From CAZJDM01 sp964544765 (GTDB lineage Bacteria > Bdellovibrionota_B > Oligoflexia > CAYFLR01): DNA of 23,811 bases. Below, piece after piece: positions 1-7,708 of the stretch (its first letter is position 1; each line of letters starts with the position of its first letter). Position numbers and translations under genes: made by a program. The DNA lies in assembly GCA_964544765.1 (NCBI GenBank), contig CAZJDM010000058.1, positions 1 through 23,811 of the forward strand. Direction: 5' to 3'. A model generated the notes under the pieces. That model was not told the DNA's origin and did no database searches. It worked only from the letters and a program-made list of their open reading frames with translations.

Positions 1-31
1 TTGATTCTGTAAGTTCTGTCTTTTTACTCAT
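1..31 (-). CDS. 5' tip of an unidentified gene (partial)
   Basis: Reading the minus strand, an ATG at 31-29 opens a frame that runs off the left edge, giving MSKKTELTES. It is preceded by a perfect AGGAGG Shine-Dalgarno (37-42) five bases upstream, which is why I call it a real start despite the short visible length. It diverges from the CHAD-like gene at 355. Nothing can be said about its function. Confidence 0.6.
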   Translation of the reverse strand, partial: MSKKTELTES

Positions 32-82
32 AAGCACCTCCTAGTTAATACCTATGATTAGCCAAATGCAATTTTTGGGCCA

Positions 83-91
83 ATTATAACA
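83..91 (-). promoter_or_regulatory. Extended -10 promoter candidate for the left-edge gene
   Basis: The minus strand reads TGTTATAAT, a perfect extended -10 box (TGnTATAAT), about 50 bases upstream of the ATG at 31. No good -35 lies 16-18 bases further up, which an extended -10 does not need. The rest of the 323-base divergent gap (32-354) is very AT-rich; besides this box and the promoter at 276-303 I see nothing in it. Confidence 0.45.
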
Positions 92-275
92 TCTTGAAAT
101 TATACAAGTCGGTTTTTAGCGGTGGTTTTAAAATGTCCCTTTTTGGGTCATTGAAGGTACATATTTGAGACTATTTAACTCGTCATTTACATATTCAATT
201 CATCTTATATCTCTTAACTTAATTCTAAATCTCACATTCAAGTTATGATTAAAATAAAATAATAGAATATTATTG

Positions 276-303
276 TTGACAAATTTCAATTTAAATATAA
301 AAA
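276..303 (+). promoter_or_regulatory. Promoter candidate for CHAD-like gene 1
   Basis: A perfect TTGACA (276-281) is followed after 16 bases by TAAAAA (298-303), four of six matches to the -10 consensus. TATAAA at 296-301 is a better hexamer but the spacer would be only 14. The start codon at 355 lies about 50 bases downstream. Confidence 0.45.
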
Positions 304-354
304 GGCATACTGAATGTAGTTGAATTATAACTTAATATGATTATGGAGGAAATT

Positions 355-1572
355 ATGAGACTTTTGAAGTGTTGTGTGTCTGCAGTAGTAGCGTTTGGTT
401 TTTTAGCTACTTCTTTAATGGCTGATTTACCTGATATTGATGATAGTCAAACAGGTAAAGATTTTTTTCAATTAGCCAAACAATCTTTAGATAATGCTCT
501 AAAAGAAGCTAAACCAAAATTGGCAGAATTTCATGATGATATTAAACCTCATGAATCCAAGGATAAAAGATTACGTAAAGCGGTTTTAAAGATTCGTGAT
601 ATGTTAGATATATTTCCATACGCTTATTCATCTAATCCTGCTGAGGATGATTTTTTTAAAGTCTTTAGAGATGATCTAGATGAAGGTTATGAACATTTGG
701 GTTTATTTAAAGATTTATGGGATATGCAATTTATTGATGATATAGACGATGCTGATGAGTTAGCTGATTATAAACAGTTTGGAAACAAGCTTGGAAAACG
801 CCATAGTAAAGCTCAAGAATGGATTAAAGCCTTTTTGAAAAGGAAAAAACAATCAAAATACGGTAGATTTGCCCTAAATCCAACTAAAGAAATGTATTAT
901 CGTCCAAAAGATACTATGAGTAGATTTTATTGGAGAATAGTAAATGGTGAGCCATCAGCAGAAAAAACAGGTTTGGCTAATGTAGCTGATCTAGCTCGTC
1001 AATTAAGTGAGATAGCTCGAGATGAGTATGAAGAAGCTAAAGGTATTACTGACGTTTTAGATCATGTGCGCGCTGAAGCTTTTCATGATTTTCGTAAAAG
1101 AGTTAGAACCGTTATCAAGATTATCAAATATTTTCCAGGTGTGGTTGTTACAACTGACGCCAATAGAGAGGTCATCACAGCTGCCTACGATGAGTTAAGT
1201 GACGCTGTATCTCAAATTGGTGGAGTAAATGATCATGTAACTGCTAGACGTTTTTGGGCAGGTATAGAAGAAGATGAAGATGTTACTGATGAAGTACTTG
1301 CAGAATTAGATGATAACGAGAAAGAAAAAGTAAGACATCATGAAGAAGAAGCTGAAAAAGGCTATGAAGGTGTATTGACCATGTATGAGGAAAAAGATCT
1401 TCCAGGATTATTAACTGCCTTAATACAAGGTTTTCCAGAAGATAGATCAGTAACTAACGCTGCTGCTGATAATACTGATTCTGCAACTGATAACGCTGAC
1501 TCTGCCGCTGACTCTGCCGCTGATTCTACAGTTGATACAGATAATGCTTCAGCAGCTACAGTAACTAACTAA
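355..1572 (+). CDS. Secreted CHAD-like protein, paralogue 1
   Basis: Predicted exported protein of 405 residues. The start is ATG 355, because GGAGGA (345-350) sits four bases before it; an in-frame ATG at 337 has no such site. Residues 1-23 form a signal peptide, cleaved near LMA|D. The body has two helical halves, each with a His/Arg-rich helix ending in 'FP': LRKAVLKIRDMLDIFPYAY near residues 73-91, and FHDFRKRVRTVIKIIKYFP near 241-259 followed by an 'IGGVNDH' turn. This matches the pattern of CHAD domains (conserved His, basic helices, LGxxxD turn), which bind inorganic polyphosphate; typical CHAD proteins are cytoplasmic, so export is odd. The last 40 residues are an Asp/Ala/Thr/Ser tail from a 12-nt repeat. 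It is clearly paralogous to the gene at 9567-10634. The fold call rests on motif reading only. Confidence 0.55.
   Translation: MRLLKCCVSAVVAFGFLATSLMADLPDIDDSQTGKDFFQLAKQSLDNALKEAKPKLAEFHDDIKPHESKDKRLRKAVLKIRDMLDIFPYAYSSNPAEDDFFKVFRDDLDEGYEHLGLFKDLWDMQFIDDIDDADELADYKQFGNKLGKRHSKAQEWIKAFLKRKKQSKYGRFALNPTKEMYYRPKDTMSRFYWRIVNGEPSAEKTGLANVADLARQLSEIARDEYEEAKGITDVLDHVRAEAFHDFRKRVRTVIKIIKYFPGVVVTTDANREVITAAYDELSDAVSQIGGVNDHVTARRFWAGIEEDEDVTDEVLAELDDNEKEKVRHHEEEAEKGYEGVLTMYEEKDLPGLLTALIQGFPEDRSVTNAAADNTDSATDNADSAADSAADSTVDTDNASAATVTN
1495..1530 (+). repeat. 12-nt tandem repeat in the acidic tail
   Basis: Three 12-base units: GCTGACTCTGCC at 1495-1506 and 1507-1518, then a variant at 1519-1530. Degenerate units precede them from about 1460. 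They encode the Ala-Asp-Ser-Ala tail of CHAD-like protein 1. Unit length is a multiple of three, so copy changes would lengthen the tail without a frameshift. Confidence 0.75.
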
Positions 1573-1632
1573 TTACTAAGTTCCTGGCTTGTCAAATGTC
1601 AAGATAGGGAAAGTGTAATTTTAACTTAAGAT

Positions 1633-1666
1633 AAAGAGGTTAATCCAAAGGGGTTGGCCTCTTTTT
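1633..1666 (+). terminator. Intrinsic terminator, probably bidirectional
   Basis: A 14-pair stem with G-U pairs (arms 1633-1646 and 1651-1664, loop AAAG) ends in a five-T tract at 1662-1666. It lies 61 bases after the stop of CHAD-like gene 1. Read on the other strand the same hairpin is followed by CTTTAT, so it may also stop the convergent pgeF-end operon, whose last stop is at 1698. Confidence 0.8.
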
Positions 1667-1697
1667 CATAGACGCATTATTAATGCAAATATTGAGT

Positions 1698-2453
1698 TTA
1701 GTCTTTTAACATTACAATAGAATACTGGTAACCTTTAAGGTTCTTATCGCGACGATATGAGAAAAATCTTTGACCATTTTGATTACAGGCCGTACATAAA
1801 TCAATACTATCCAAGTGTTTTATTCCTATTTGCTGAGCGGTCAATTTAATTTGAGTTAACATGTTTAAATAAATTTTTTTATCTCGTTGCACAATTGCAT
1901 CTGAATTTTTAAATTGATTAGCTACATCTTCTTTTATTTCATAACAACAATCATGGATATGAGGTCCCGTTAAGACATGAATATCATATATGTGTGAGTT
2001 AAAATGAGTTTTCATTTTAAGAACGGCTTCTTTTAAAATGGCTAGCCTGGTACCTTTCCAACCGCTGTGAAGAGCGGATATAACGCTCTTTTGGGGATCG
2101 AAAATCAAAATAGGAACACAATCAGCAGTACGAATGGCAAGCGCTGTACCAGGAGAGTTGGTTATTAATCCGTCTTCATCTTTATTTTGATATTCTTTTT
2201 GAGCGGGTATTATCATTTTATTTTTATCTGGCTTTTTGTCTTCAGTTGGATCAGGGTTTTTTGAAGAGACACTAATTACTTTTACCCCAGAATTATGGAC
2301 TTGTTTAGCGGTAATTATTTTATCTACCTTGAAATTTTGTGAGGATAAAATATTTTTACAGTTGTCCAGATGATTAATATCAAGATAATCATCTTTTTCC
2401 GTGAAGGTATAAAAAATGCGATCAAATTTATTCCAAGCTGGATGATTAATCAT
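1698..2453 (-). CDS. pgeF: PgeF/YfiH multicopper-oxidase-fold protein
   Basis: 251 residues, the usual length of the YfiH/PgeF (DUF152) family. Members have been described as purine nucleoside phosphorylase/adenosine deaminase enzymes and as a peptidoglycan editing factor that limits mis-incorporation of L-Ser in the stem peptide; the older laccase label is doubtful. The metal-site residues are all visible: QVH (His53), TADCVP (Cys112) and HSGWKG (His129), plus TGPHIHDCCYEI and a C-terminal FFSYRRD. A Lys/Asp/Asn-rich insert occupies about residues 65-93. No signal peptide, so cytoplasmic. It is the last gene of the minus-strand operon, 19 bases after rlmN, with only a weak AGG ribosome site. 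Confidence 0.88.
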   Translation of the reverse strand: MINHPAWNKFDRIFYTFTEKDDYLDINHLDNCKNILSSQNFKVDKIITAKQVHNSGVKVISVSSKNPDPTEDKKPDKNKMIIPAQKEYQNKDEDGLITNSPGTALAIRTADCVPILIFDPQKSVISALHSGWKGTRLAILKEAVLKMKTHFNSHIYDIHVLTGPHIHDCCYEIKEDVANQFKNSDAIVQRDKKIYLNMLTQIKLTAQQIGIKHLDSIDLCTACNQNGQRFFSYRRDKNLKGYQYSIVMLKD

Positions 2454-2472
2454 TCTAAAACCTAAAAATTTC

Positions 2473-3561
2473 TTACATTTTGTTTTTTGTATTATTCTGT
2501 AATGAACTTAATTGTCCGCAGGCAGCCGTAATATCATCTCCTCTGGTTATACGTAGTAAAGCTCTTATATCATTGTCTAGAAGATATTTTTGAAAGGATT
2601 TAATGGTTTTCTCATCTGGAGCGGTAAATGATGAAGATGAATTTTGGTTATATGGAATTAGGTTTATCTTACAGGAAATAGGTTTTAATAGTTTTACCAG
2701 TCTTTTTGCCGTTTCAATAGAGTCGTTTACTCCATTGATCAGAATATACTCAAAAGTGATACTCTTTTTAGTCTGCCTGTAATAATACTTACATCCTTCC
2801 ATGATGGAGGCAATATCGTACTTTTTATTTATAGGCATAATTTTAGTACGAACTTCATCATCGGGAGAATGAAGAGAGATTGCCAGTCGAGCGTTAGTTT
2901 GATCAGCTAATGGTTGGAACTTTTGTACGATTCCACAGGTTGAGACAATAACCTTCCGTTGTGAGATACCTAGACCTTGCATTTCAGTAAATATATTTAC
3001 CGCGTCAACAACTTGGTCGAAATTATCAAGGGGCTCTCCCATTCCCATAAAGACAATATTGGTAACAGTTTTTTTGTTTTCACTTTCTTTAATTTCTTCA
3101 CTGTTTTCACTATTTTTGCTATGTAAAAGCCTATTAATGGACCATACCTGGGAAACTATTTCGTTGACCGTTAAATTACGATAATAACCCATGCTACCAG
3201 TAGCGCAGAACTGACATCTCATTTTACAACCAACTTGAGAAGAAATACATAGGGTCTGTCGATCTTTTTCAGGAATTAGTACGGTCTCAATAGTTTTATT
3301 GTCTGAAAGTCGAAATAAAAATTTTTGAGTGCCATCTTGAGAAGTAAGATGTTTTTCGATAGTAAGTGGAGAAATGCAAAATTCTTGTTCAAGTTCAGTT
3401 CTAAAATCTAAAGAGAGATTGGTCATTTCAGAAAAGTCGGTAGTATATTGCCGATAGATCCAACGAAACAACTGAGTTCCATGAAACTTCTTTTTCCCCA
3501 ATTTTTCCATCAGAAGTTGAAGTTTGGGAAGTGTGTATTCTTTAAGATCTGTTTTGTTCAT
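2473..3561 (-). CDS. rlmN: Dual-specificity rRNA/tRNA adenine-C2 methyltransferase RlmN
   Basis: Radical-SAM enzyme that methylates C2 of A2503 in 23S rRNA and A37 in some tRNAs. The ATG at 3561 is chosen because AGGGAG lies five to six bases upstream; the protein is 362 residues. The radical-SAM cluster motif CKMRCQFC (Cys112, 116, 119) binds the 4Fe-4S cluster, GMGEP is the SAM-binding stretch, and GDDITAACGQL holds the C-terminal catalytic Cys (about 348). The N-terminal helical domain (KFHGTQLFRWIY) is present. An Asn/Ser/Glu/Lys-rich insert (about 148-165) sits between the radical-SAM helix and the VTNIVFMGMGEP strand, where most homologues are shorter. The gene is 20 bases downstream of the phosphatase gene; the palindrome TCCCTATAGGGA (3568-3579) overlaps its ribosome binding site. 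Confidence 0.95.
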   Translation of the reverse strand: MNKTDLKEYTLPKLQLLMEKLGKKKFHGTQLFRWIYRQYTTDFSEMTNLSLDFRTELEQEFCISPLTIEKHLTSQDGTQKFLFRLSDNKTIETVLIPEKDRQTLCISSQVGCKMRCQFCATGSMGYYRNLTVNEIVSQVWSINRLLHSKNSENSEEIKESENKKTVTNIVFMGMGEPLDNFDQVVDAVNIFTEMQGLGISQRKVIVSTCGIVQKFQPLADQTNARLAISLHSPDDEVRTKIMPINKKYDIASIMEGCKYYYRQTKKSITFEYILINGVNDSIETAKRLVKLLKPISCKINLIPYNQNSSSSFTAPDEKTIKSFQKYLLDNDIRALLRITRGDDITAACGQLSSLQNNTKNKM

Positions 3562-3581
3562 CAAATCTCCCTATAGGGAAC

Positions 3582-4667
3582 TTATACCTGAAGTTCAGTG
3601 TTTCTAAGTTCCTTCGATTGATCAACTGAAGGGAGAGGAGTTATCACAGAACTGGATTGGTCGATAAATTGATCATAAAAAACGCCATGCCTGAGAGCAT
3701 TATGGCTGATTAAAATTTCTTGATTTCCAGTTAGTTCCATAACTGTTTTGACAATTAGAGCACCTGCCAAAATAATATCCGCTCTAGCTGGAATCATACC
3801 TGGAATAGATTTACGTTCAACAATTGTTTTTGTTTGGTATAGTTCAACTTGTCGATTAACTTCCTCCAATGATAAAAATTTGCCATGCACTTCATTGGGG
3901 TCGTATGTTTGTGATCCCAATGAAACCGATCCCATAGTAGTGAGTGTTCCTCCTAGGGATACCAGAACTTGTTGGATTTTATTAGATATTCTTGACTGGT
4001 CATCATTGTTATTATTATTATTATTATCAAAATGGGAGCCGGAAAGTAATTTTGCGTTAGAAGGTAGTTCTGAGGATGTATCCGTAAATAATTTCTTGAT
4101 AAAATCAGACGCACTTAATAACTGATCATCTGTGACTGGATCAGATAATAAAAAACGCTCAGTGAGTGTTACAGTACCAATCGGAGTGCTGATAAGACCA
4201 CTAATGTCTGAACCTGATCCTCGAATGAATTCTGTACTACCACCACCTATATCAAATACTAGAACATTTTTTTGATCAAGAGGTAAACCAGCTTGAGTTG
4301 ATATATAGGATAATTTAGCTTCTTGTTCTCCAGATATTACTTGAACGTCTATTCCTAATTGATTTTTTATTTGATCAAGGAAATATTGAGAGTTTTTAGC
4401 TACCCTAAGACACATGGTACCGATAGCAATTGTTTTTTGAACATCAAAGTCGTTAATTTCCTCTAAACATCTTTTCAAAATATCAAGGCATCTATTTATT
4501 GCCGCTTGTCCAATTTCTCCGGTGGAATGAAGACCTTCTCCCAGTCTACAAACGATACTTTGATCGATTAAAACTTTCGGTGTTTTCTTACGAGTTACTT
4601 CAGCGATGAGTAACTTGATCGCGTTAGTGCCCATATCAATGACAGCATATCTATTATTAAGTTTCAT
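3582..4667 (-). CDS. ppx: Ppx/GppA family phosphatase (exopolyphosphatase-like)
   Basis: ASKHA-fold phosphatase that would remove terminal phosphate from polyphosphate and/or convert pppGpp to ppGpp. The ATG at 4667 has AAGGAAAGG about eight bases upstream; an upstream in-frame TTG at 4706 has no such site. Length is 361 residues, so this is the short form without the C-terminal HD-type domain of E. coli Ppx. Visible motifs: VIDMGTNAIKLLI (residues 9-21, first phosphate loop), SGEQEAKLSY (112-121, catalytic Glu region) and FDIGGGSTEFI (138-148, second phosphate loop). A run of seven Asn (215-221), encoded by a TTA microsatellite, lies in a loop after about residue 200. It is the third gene of the operon that begins with the CYTH-like gene, supporting a polyphosphate role over a purely (p)ppGpp one, though sequence alone cannot separate them. 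Confidence 0.88.
   Translation of the reverse strand: MKLNNRYAVIDMGTNAIKLLIAEVTRKKTPKVLIDQSIVCRLGEGLHSTGEIGQAAINRCLDILKRCLEEINDFDVQKTIAIGTMCLRVAKNSQYFLDQIKNQLGIDVQVISGEQEAKLSYISTQAGLPLDQKNVLVFDIGGGSTEFIRGSGSDISGLISTPIGTVTLTERFLLSDPVTDDQLLSASDFIKKLFTDTSSELPSNAKLLSGSHFDNNNNNNNDDQSRISNKIQQVLVSLGGTLTTMGSVSLGSQTYDPNEVHGKFLSLEEVNRQVELYQTKTIVERKSIPGMIPARADIILAGALIVKTVMELTGNQEILISHNALRHGVFYDQFIDQSSSVITPLPSVDQSKELRNTELQV
4009..4027 (+). repeat. TTA trinucleotide microsatellite inside ppx
   Basis: About six uninterrupted TTA units; on the coding (minus) strand they read as AAT Asn codons and make a seven-Asn run in the phosphatase. Slippage would alter loop length without shifting frame. Confidence 0.85.
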
Positions 4668-4708
4668 GTGCTTTGACCTTTCCTTTATTAGTTTTTGTTT
4701 TGCCAAAT

Positions 4709-5128
4709 TTAGCAGGTTCCATGTGCCAACAAAGCTATTTTGGGTGTTGCAGCATTATCATTGGCGAACAGATCATTATAATATTGACAAGCCTCATGGG
4801 TTTTTAACACTACAACTTTTTTAATATTAGTTTTGGATGTTAAGTGATTAATTAATTCGGAGGACACGTTTAAAGCTCCATAAACACCATTACCGATTAC
4901 CAGAGTGTCAATATCTAGCTGTCTTAATGGTGATATGACCATATCAGTTGTCAAATTATGCCCCTTTCTCTCTTTCCAGGGAAAAACGTTTTCTCCATTA
5001 AGGACAATATCTTTGCCTGAACCAATAATCTGCCCATTTACTTTACCGTGATTTTGACCAGAAATATTGAAAGAACCCCATGCTAGAGATTCAATAGGCT
5101 TACCTTTAAAAATATAATCTTTACTCAC
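4709..5128 (-). CDS. Mth938-like domain protein (DUF498, AAMDC/NDUFAF3 family)
   Basis: 139 residues, starting at GTG 5128 with AGGAG six bases upstream. It matches the Mth938-like fold: a N-terminal beta part (GSFNISGQ, VNGQIIGSGKDIVL), the FPWKERKGHNLT segment, a Rossmann-like stretch LDIDTLVIGNGVYG, then VVVLKTHEACQYYNDL and a C-terminal LLAHGTC that corresponds to the family's HLTC ending. Bacterial members have no settled biochemical role; the mitochondrial relative NDUFAF3 assists complex I assembly. It lies between the CYTH-like gene (70 bases upstream) and the phosphatase gene (41 bases downstream) and is probably co-transcribed. Cytoplasmic, no signal peptide. Confidence 0.82.
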   Translation of the reverse strand: MSKDYIFKGKPIESLAWGSFNISGQNHGKVNGQIIGSGKDIVLNGENVFPWKERKGHNLTTDMVISPLRQLDIDTLVIGNGVYGALNVSSELINHLTSKTNIKKVVVLKTHEACQYYNDLFANDNAATPKIALLAHGTC

Positions 5129-5198
5129 TTATTACTCCTTTATCACGTTATTATATATGGAATTAAACAATTAAAAGTATGACTAAAATGTAAGTATT

Positions 5199-5783
5199 TT
5201 AGATCCAACCAGCGCTTCTTTTCATTGCTTTAATGTAATTAATATTCTCATAGGAAAAACATGATAACTCTTTGACAGTTGAGACCACCTTTTCAGGGTC
5301 TGCATGTTCAACACAGAGAGTTTTGTATTCTGATCCATTCAGTTTGGTTTCAGCAATTTCTACAATCGCGTCATTGATGTTATATCCAAATCGAGTTTTC
5401 TCAACTTTTATAAGAGCTAAGTCTGGATGATGATTTACTAATTCATTCATAAATTGGTTATATGTATATTCGTCTCGTTCAAAATGGGGAGTATTTACTT
5501 TCCAATGACCGAAAAGTTTTTTGACTTTATTTAGGCTGATAGGAAACTCTTCTTTCATTATGGGCATCCATTGTTCCAAATTACTGTCACTTACGTTGGT
5601 TAGGGTCCTAATATCGATTCGTTCATCACGGATCTTAGTATTATCATTGGAGTATTTTGATAGGATATAAATTTCTTGGCTTTCCCTTATGCTTAGACAC
5701 TCATATTTTTTAATAGTATCTTCACCTTGATCAAAATTACTGCCAAAAGTTCTCCATTCCCACCTAGGAACAATCTTTGTCAT
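5199..5783 (-). CDS. CYTH-like (triphosphate tunnel fold) domain protein
   Basis: 194 residues from ATG 5783, which has AAGGGAG six bases upstream; an in-frame TTG 27 bases further up lacks a site. Features that recall CYTH/triphosphate tunnel enzymes, which act on triphosphates or polyphosphate: an opening WEWRTF (residues 8-13) where the family has its acidic/basic ExExK strand, a charged strand TKIRDERIDIRTL (49-61), LEQWMPIMKEEFP (69-81), VEKTRFGY (127-134), and a late acidic strand IVEIAETKLNG (140-150) with LCVEHADPEKVV after it. The ExExK motif is incomplete here, so an active enzyme is not assured; it may only bind polyphosphate. First gene of the five-gene operon that also holds the Ppx/GppA gene, which supports the reading. 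Confidence 0.5.
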   Translation of the reverse strand: MTKIVPRWEWRTFGSNFDQGEDTIKKYECLSIRESQEIYILSKYSNDNTKIRDERIDIRTLTNVSDSNLEQWMPIMKEEFPISLNKVKKLFGHWKVNTPHFERDEYTYNQFMNELVNHHPDLALIKVEKTRFGYNINDAIVEIAETKLNGSEYKTLCVEHADPEKVVSTVKELSCFSYENINYIKAMKRSAGWI

Positions 5784-5825
5784 AAAAAACTCCCTTGAAA
5801 TTACACTCAATCAGGAGACTGAAAG

Positions 5826-5853
5826 ATTAAATCATAACTTTGATTTAAGTCAA
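5826..5853 (-). promoter_or_regulatory. Promoter of the CYTH-Mth938-ppx-rlmN-pgeF operon
   Basis: Minus strand: TTGACT (5853-5848), a 16-base spacer and TTTAAT (5831-5826), each five of six to consensus. The transcript would start about 35 bases before the CYTH-like start codon. The gap 5784-6082 is the shared divergent region with the tct operon. Confidence 0.6.
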
Positions 5854-5981
5854 GTCGAATTTTCTTATATCTATTTATATAGTTTGGTAATGTGTAAAAA
5901 TCAGGACTTCAATAAATTTGTCTAATTTGTATCAAATATCACTACTATAGGAATATTAAAGGAATAAAAGCAAATGAGGGA

Positions 5982-6010
5982 TTGACTAATATGTAGAAAA
6001 ATCGTATTCA
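5982..6010 (+). promoter_or_regulatory. Promoter candidate for the tct operon
   Basis: TTGACT (5982-5987), 17-base spacer, TATTCA (6005-6010). The -35 is good and the -10 has only three of six matches. It lies about 70 bases before tctC. I see no clear operator for a response regulator. Confidence 0.35.
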
Positions 6011-6082
6011 AATGCATAGGATATGCGGGATTTATGAAGATTTAATTACAGATCAAAACAAGGGTATTCGGGAGGAATAAAA

Positions 6083-7060
6083 ATGAATAATTTTAATTTT
6101 AAATTTAACGTAAAGCGAATCAGTGTTTTTTTGATACTTTTACTATGGATGGGCTCATTTGTAGTATATGGGAGCACTTTTCCTAAAAAGCCTATAAAAA
6201 TAATAGTTTATACCAAGCCAGGTGGAGCGATAGATGTTTTTGCTAGGAAGTTCCAAGCTATTGCCAAAAAGTATACTTCGGCTACTTTTGTAGTTGTTAA
6301 TAAACCTGGTGCAGGAGGAGTGATTGCCATAAAACATGTTCGAAAAAGAAGAAATGATGGGTATACTATTGCGGCAGTAACGAAGTCTAATATTGGAAAA
6401 ATCGTTTCCTCGAACAGTAAAATAAATATTGAGGATTTTGATTGGATGGCCATGATGGTTTCTGATCCTGAAGCAATTATTGTTAATAGAAACTCCAAAA
6501 TTAATACGTGGCAAAAGGTTGTTGAGGATGCCAAGAAACAAAAGGGAAAGCAAATATGGGTAGGCCCTGCCAGTGGTGGAAATGATCATATTATGGCTCT
6601 AAAAACTTGGTCCAAGGCAGGTATTAAAGCTAAATGGATTCCCTATGCTGGGGGAGGTAAAGCAATGGCCGCTCTTATGGGTGGACATGGTTTAGTATAT
6701 GTAGGAAATCCAGGGGATGTTGTTGGGAAACCAGATTTAGCTATTGCTGCTATATCTAGTGAAAAAAGATTATCAGGAGCCTTTTCCAGCGTCCCTACTT
6801 TTAAAGAATTAGGTATTCAAGACTTCTCCTCTGAAATCATGTGGAGAGGTTTTATGGCCAAAAAAGGAATTCCAAGCGAAGCTTCAGCTTTTTATGATGA
6901 TTTATTTAGAAAAGTTAACAATGATGCTGAATGGAAAAAATATATTACGAGTAGAGGAGCTGATCCTGTCTACTATGGTCGGAAACAGTTTGCCAGTATT
7001 ATTCAAAGAGATAAAGTTGATTTTACAACTACTTTGCGTAAATTAGGGATTATTAAATAA
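6083..7060 (+). CDS. tctC: Tripartite tricarboxylate transporter substrate-binding protein
   Basis: Periplasmic solute receptor of a TctABC secondary transporter, which takes up tri- or dicarboxylates using an ion gradient. 325 residues; GGAGG lies five to six bases before the ATG. A signal peptide covers residues 1 to about 30 (VVYG|S). The mature start KPIKIIVYTKPGGAIDVFAR and the following VVNKPGAGGVIAIKHVRKR match the two family motifs that form the ligand loops. No lipobox Cys. First in the tctC-tctB-tctA order, 109 bases before tctB. The substrate cannot be told from sequence, since this receptor family is very large and diverse. Confidence 0.92.
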   Translation: MNNFNFKFNVKRISVFLILLLWMGSFVVYGSTFPKKPIKIIVYTKPGGAIDVFARKFQAIAKKYTSATFVVVNKPGAGGVIAIKHVRKRRNDGYTIAAVTKSNIGKIVSSNSKINIEDFDWMAMMVSDPEAIIVNRNSKINTWQKVVEDAKKQKGKQIWVGPASGGNDHIMALKTWSKAGIKAKWIPYAGGGKAMAALMGGHGLVYVGNPGDVVGKPDLAIAAISSEKRLSGAFSSVPTFKELGIQDFSSEIMWRGFMAKKGIPSEASAFYDDLFRKVNNDAEWKKYITSRGADPVYYGRKQFASIIQRDKVDFTTTLRKLGIIK

Positions 7061-7169
7061 CTCTATTACTATATTCAAAATGTTATTCTTATGAACACAA
7101 GTTTACTTGTATTTTGTTAGTTGATCTGGTCGGTAAGAAATCTACTAATATATGGTCGAGAGGATAGAT

Positions 7170-7694
7170 ATGAGTGTAGGAATGTTGATCTTATTATTAT
7201 TAACTCTAGAAATTCTTTTTGCCGGTTGGTTATATAAATATAAAAGAGACTTATTGGGTAGTGCTTTAATTCCTTTCAATATGATTGTGATATCAGTTGT
7301 ATTATGGAGTTTAACTAGAGAAATGTCTAATGAGGTAGCTGGACCTGCTTCAGTACCTATGTTGTATATCTTCTTGTTAATTTGTTCTAGTGTTATGGTC
7401 CTTTTCCAGATATTTCGAGGGAAGGCAGATAAAGATCCTGGTTGGGGGAACCTCAAAATGATGTTAATAGTAGTAGTTTTGATGCTGCTGTATATCATTA
7501 CCATGGATTTTTTGGGTTATTTTTTAAGTTCTTTATTATTCATTGCGGGAATGATTTATCTTTTAACCTACCGTAATCATATTGTAATTTGGTCGGTAGC
7601 TTTGGGATGGGCCTGTTTTTCCTATTTTGTTTTTTATAAACTACTATTTATTCAACTACCTTTAGGCTATTTGTATGAAACGTTCTGGGAGTAA
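7170..7694 (+). CDS. tctB: Tripartite tricarboxylate transporter small membrane subunit TctB
   Basis: Small integral membrane subunit (DUF1468 family) that pairs with TctA. Start ATG 7170 is preferred because GAGAGGA (7158-7164) lies five bases upstream; an in-frame ATG at 7152 overlaps that site. 174 residues, four predicted membrane segments: about 5-22, 34-52, 100-118 and a hydrophobic pair near 120-160. The extended polar stretch after the second segment (FRGKADKDPGWGNLK) is typical. 14 bases separate its stop from tctA. Confidence 0.88.
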   Translation: MSVGMLILLLLTLEILFAGWLYKYKRDLLGSALIPFNMIVISVVLWSLTREMSNEVAGPASVPMLYIFLLICSSVMVLFQIFRGKADKDPGWGNLKMMLIVVVLMLLYIITMDFLGYFLSSLLFIAGMIYLLTYRNHIVIWSVALGWACFSYFVFYKLLFIQLPLGYLYETFWE

Positions 7695-7708
7695 AATTTG
7701 GGGGTGAA

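Noticed and set aside
4009..4027. Phase-variable switch in ppx
   Set aside because: The repeat unit is three bases and stays in frame, so copy change cannot switch the gene off.
3748..4125. Plus-strand open frame of 125 codons
   Set aside because: It lies entirely antisense to the well-conserved ppx gene, has no ribosome site, and its long Leu run is the complement of the Asn microsatellite.
6155..6589. Minus-strand open frames inside tctC (6155-6589, 6208-6534)
   Set aside because: Antisense to a clear TctC gene with intact family motifs; no ribosome site or family likeness.
7081..7169. Terminator between tctC and tctB
   Set aside because: The only dyad (ACAAG/CTTGT) has five pairs; too weak, and the genes are clearly one operon.
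7145..7504. Minus-strand open frame across tctB
   Set aside because: Complement of the hydrophobic TctB codons; no start context.
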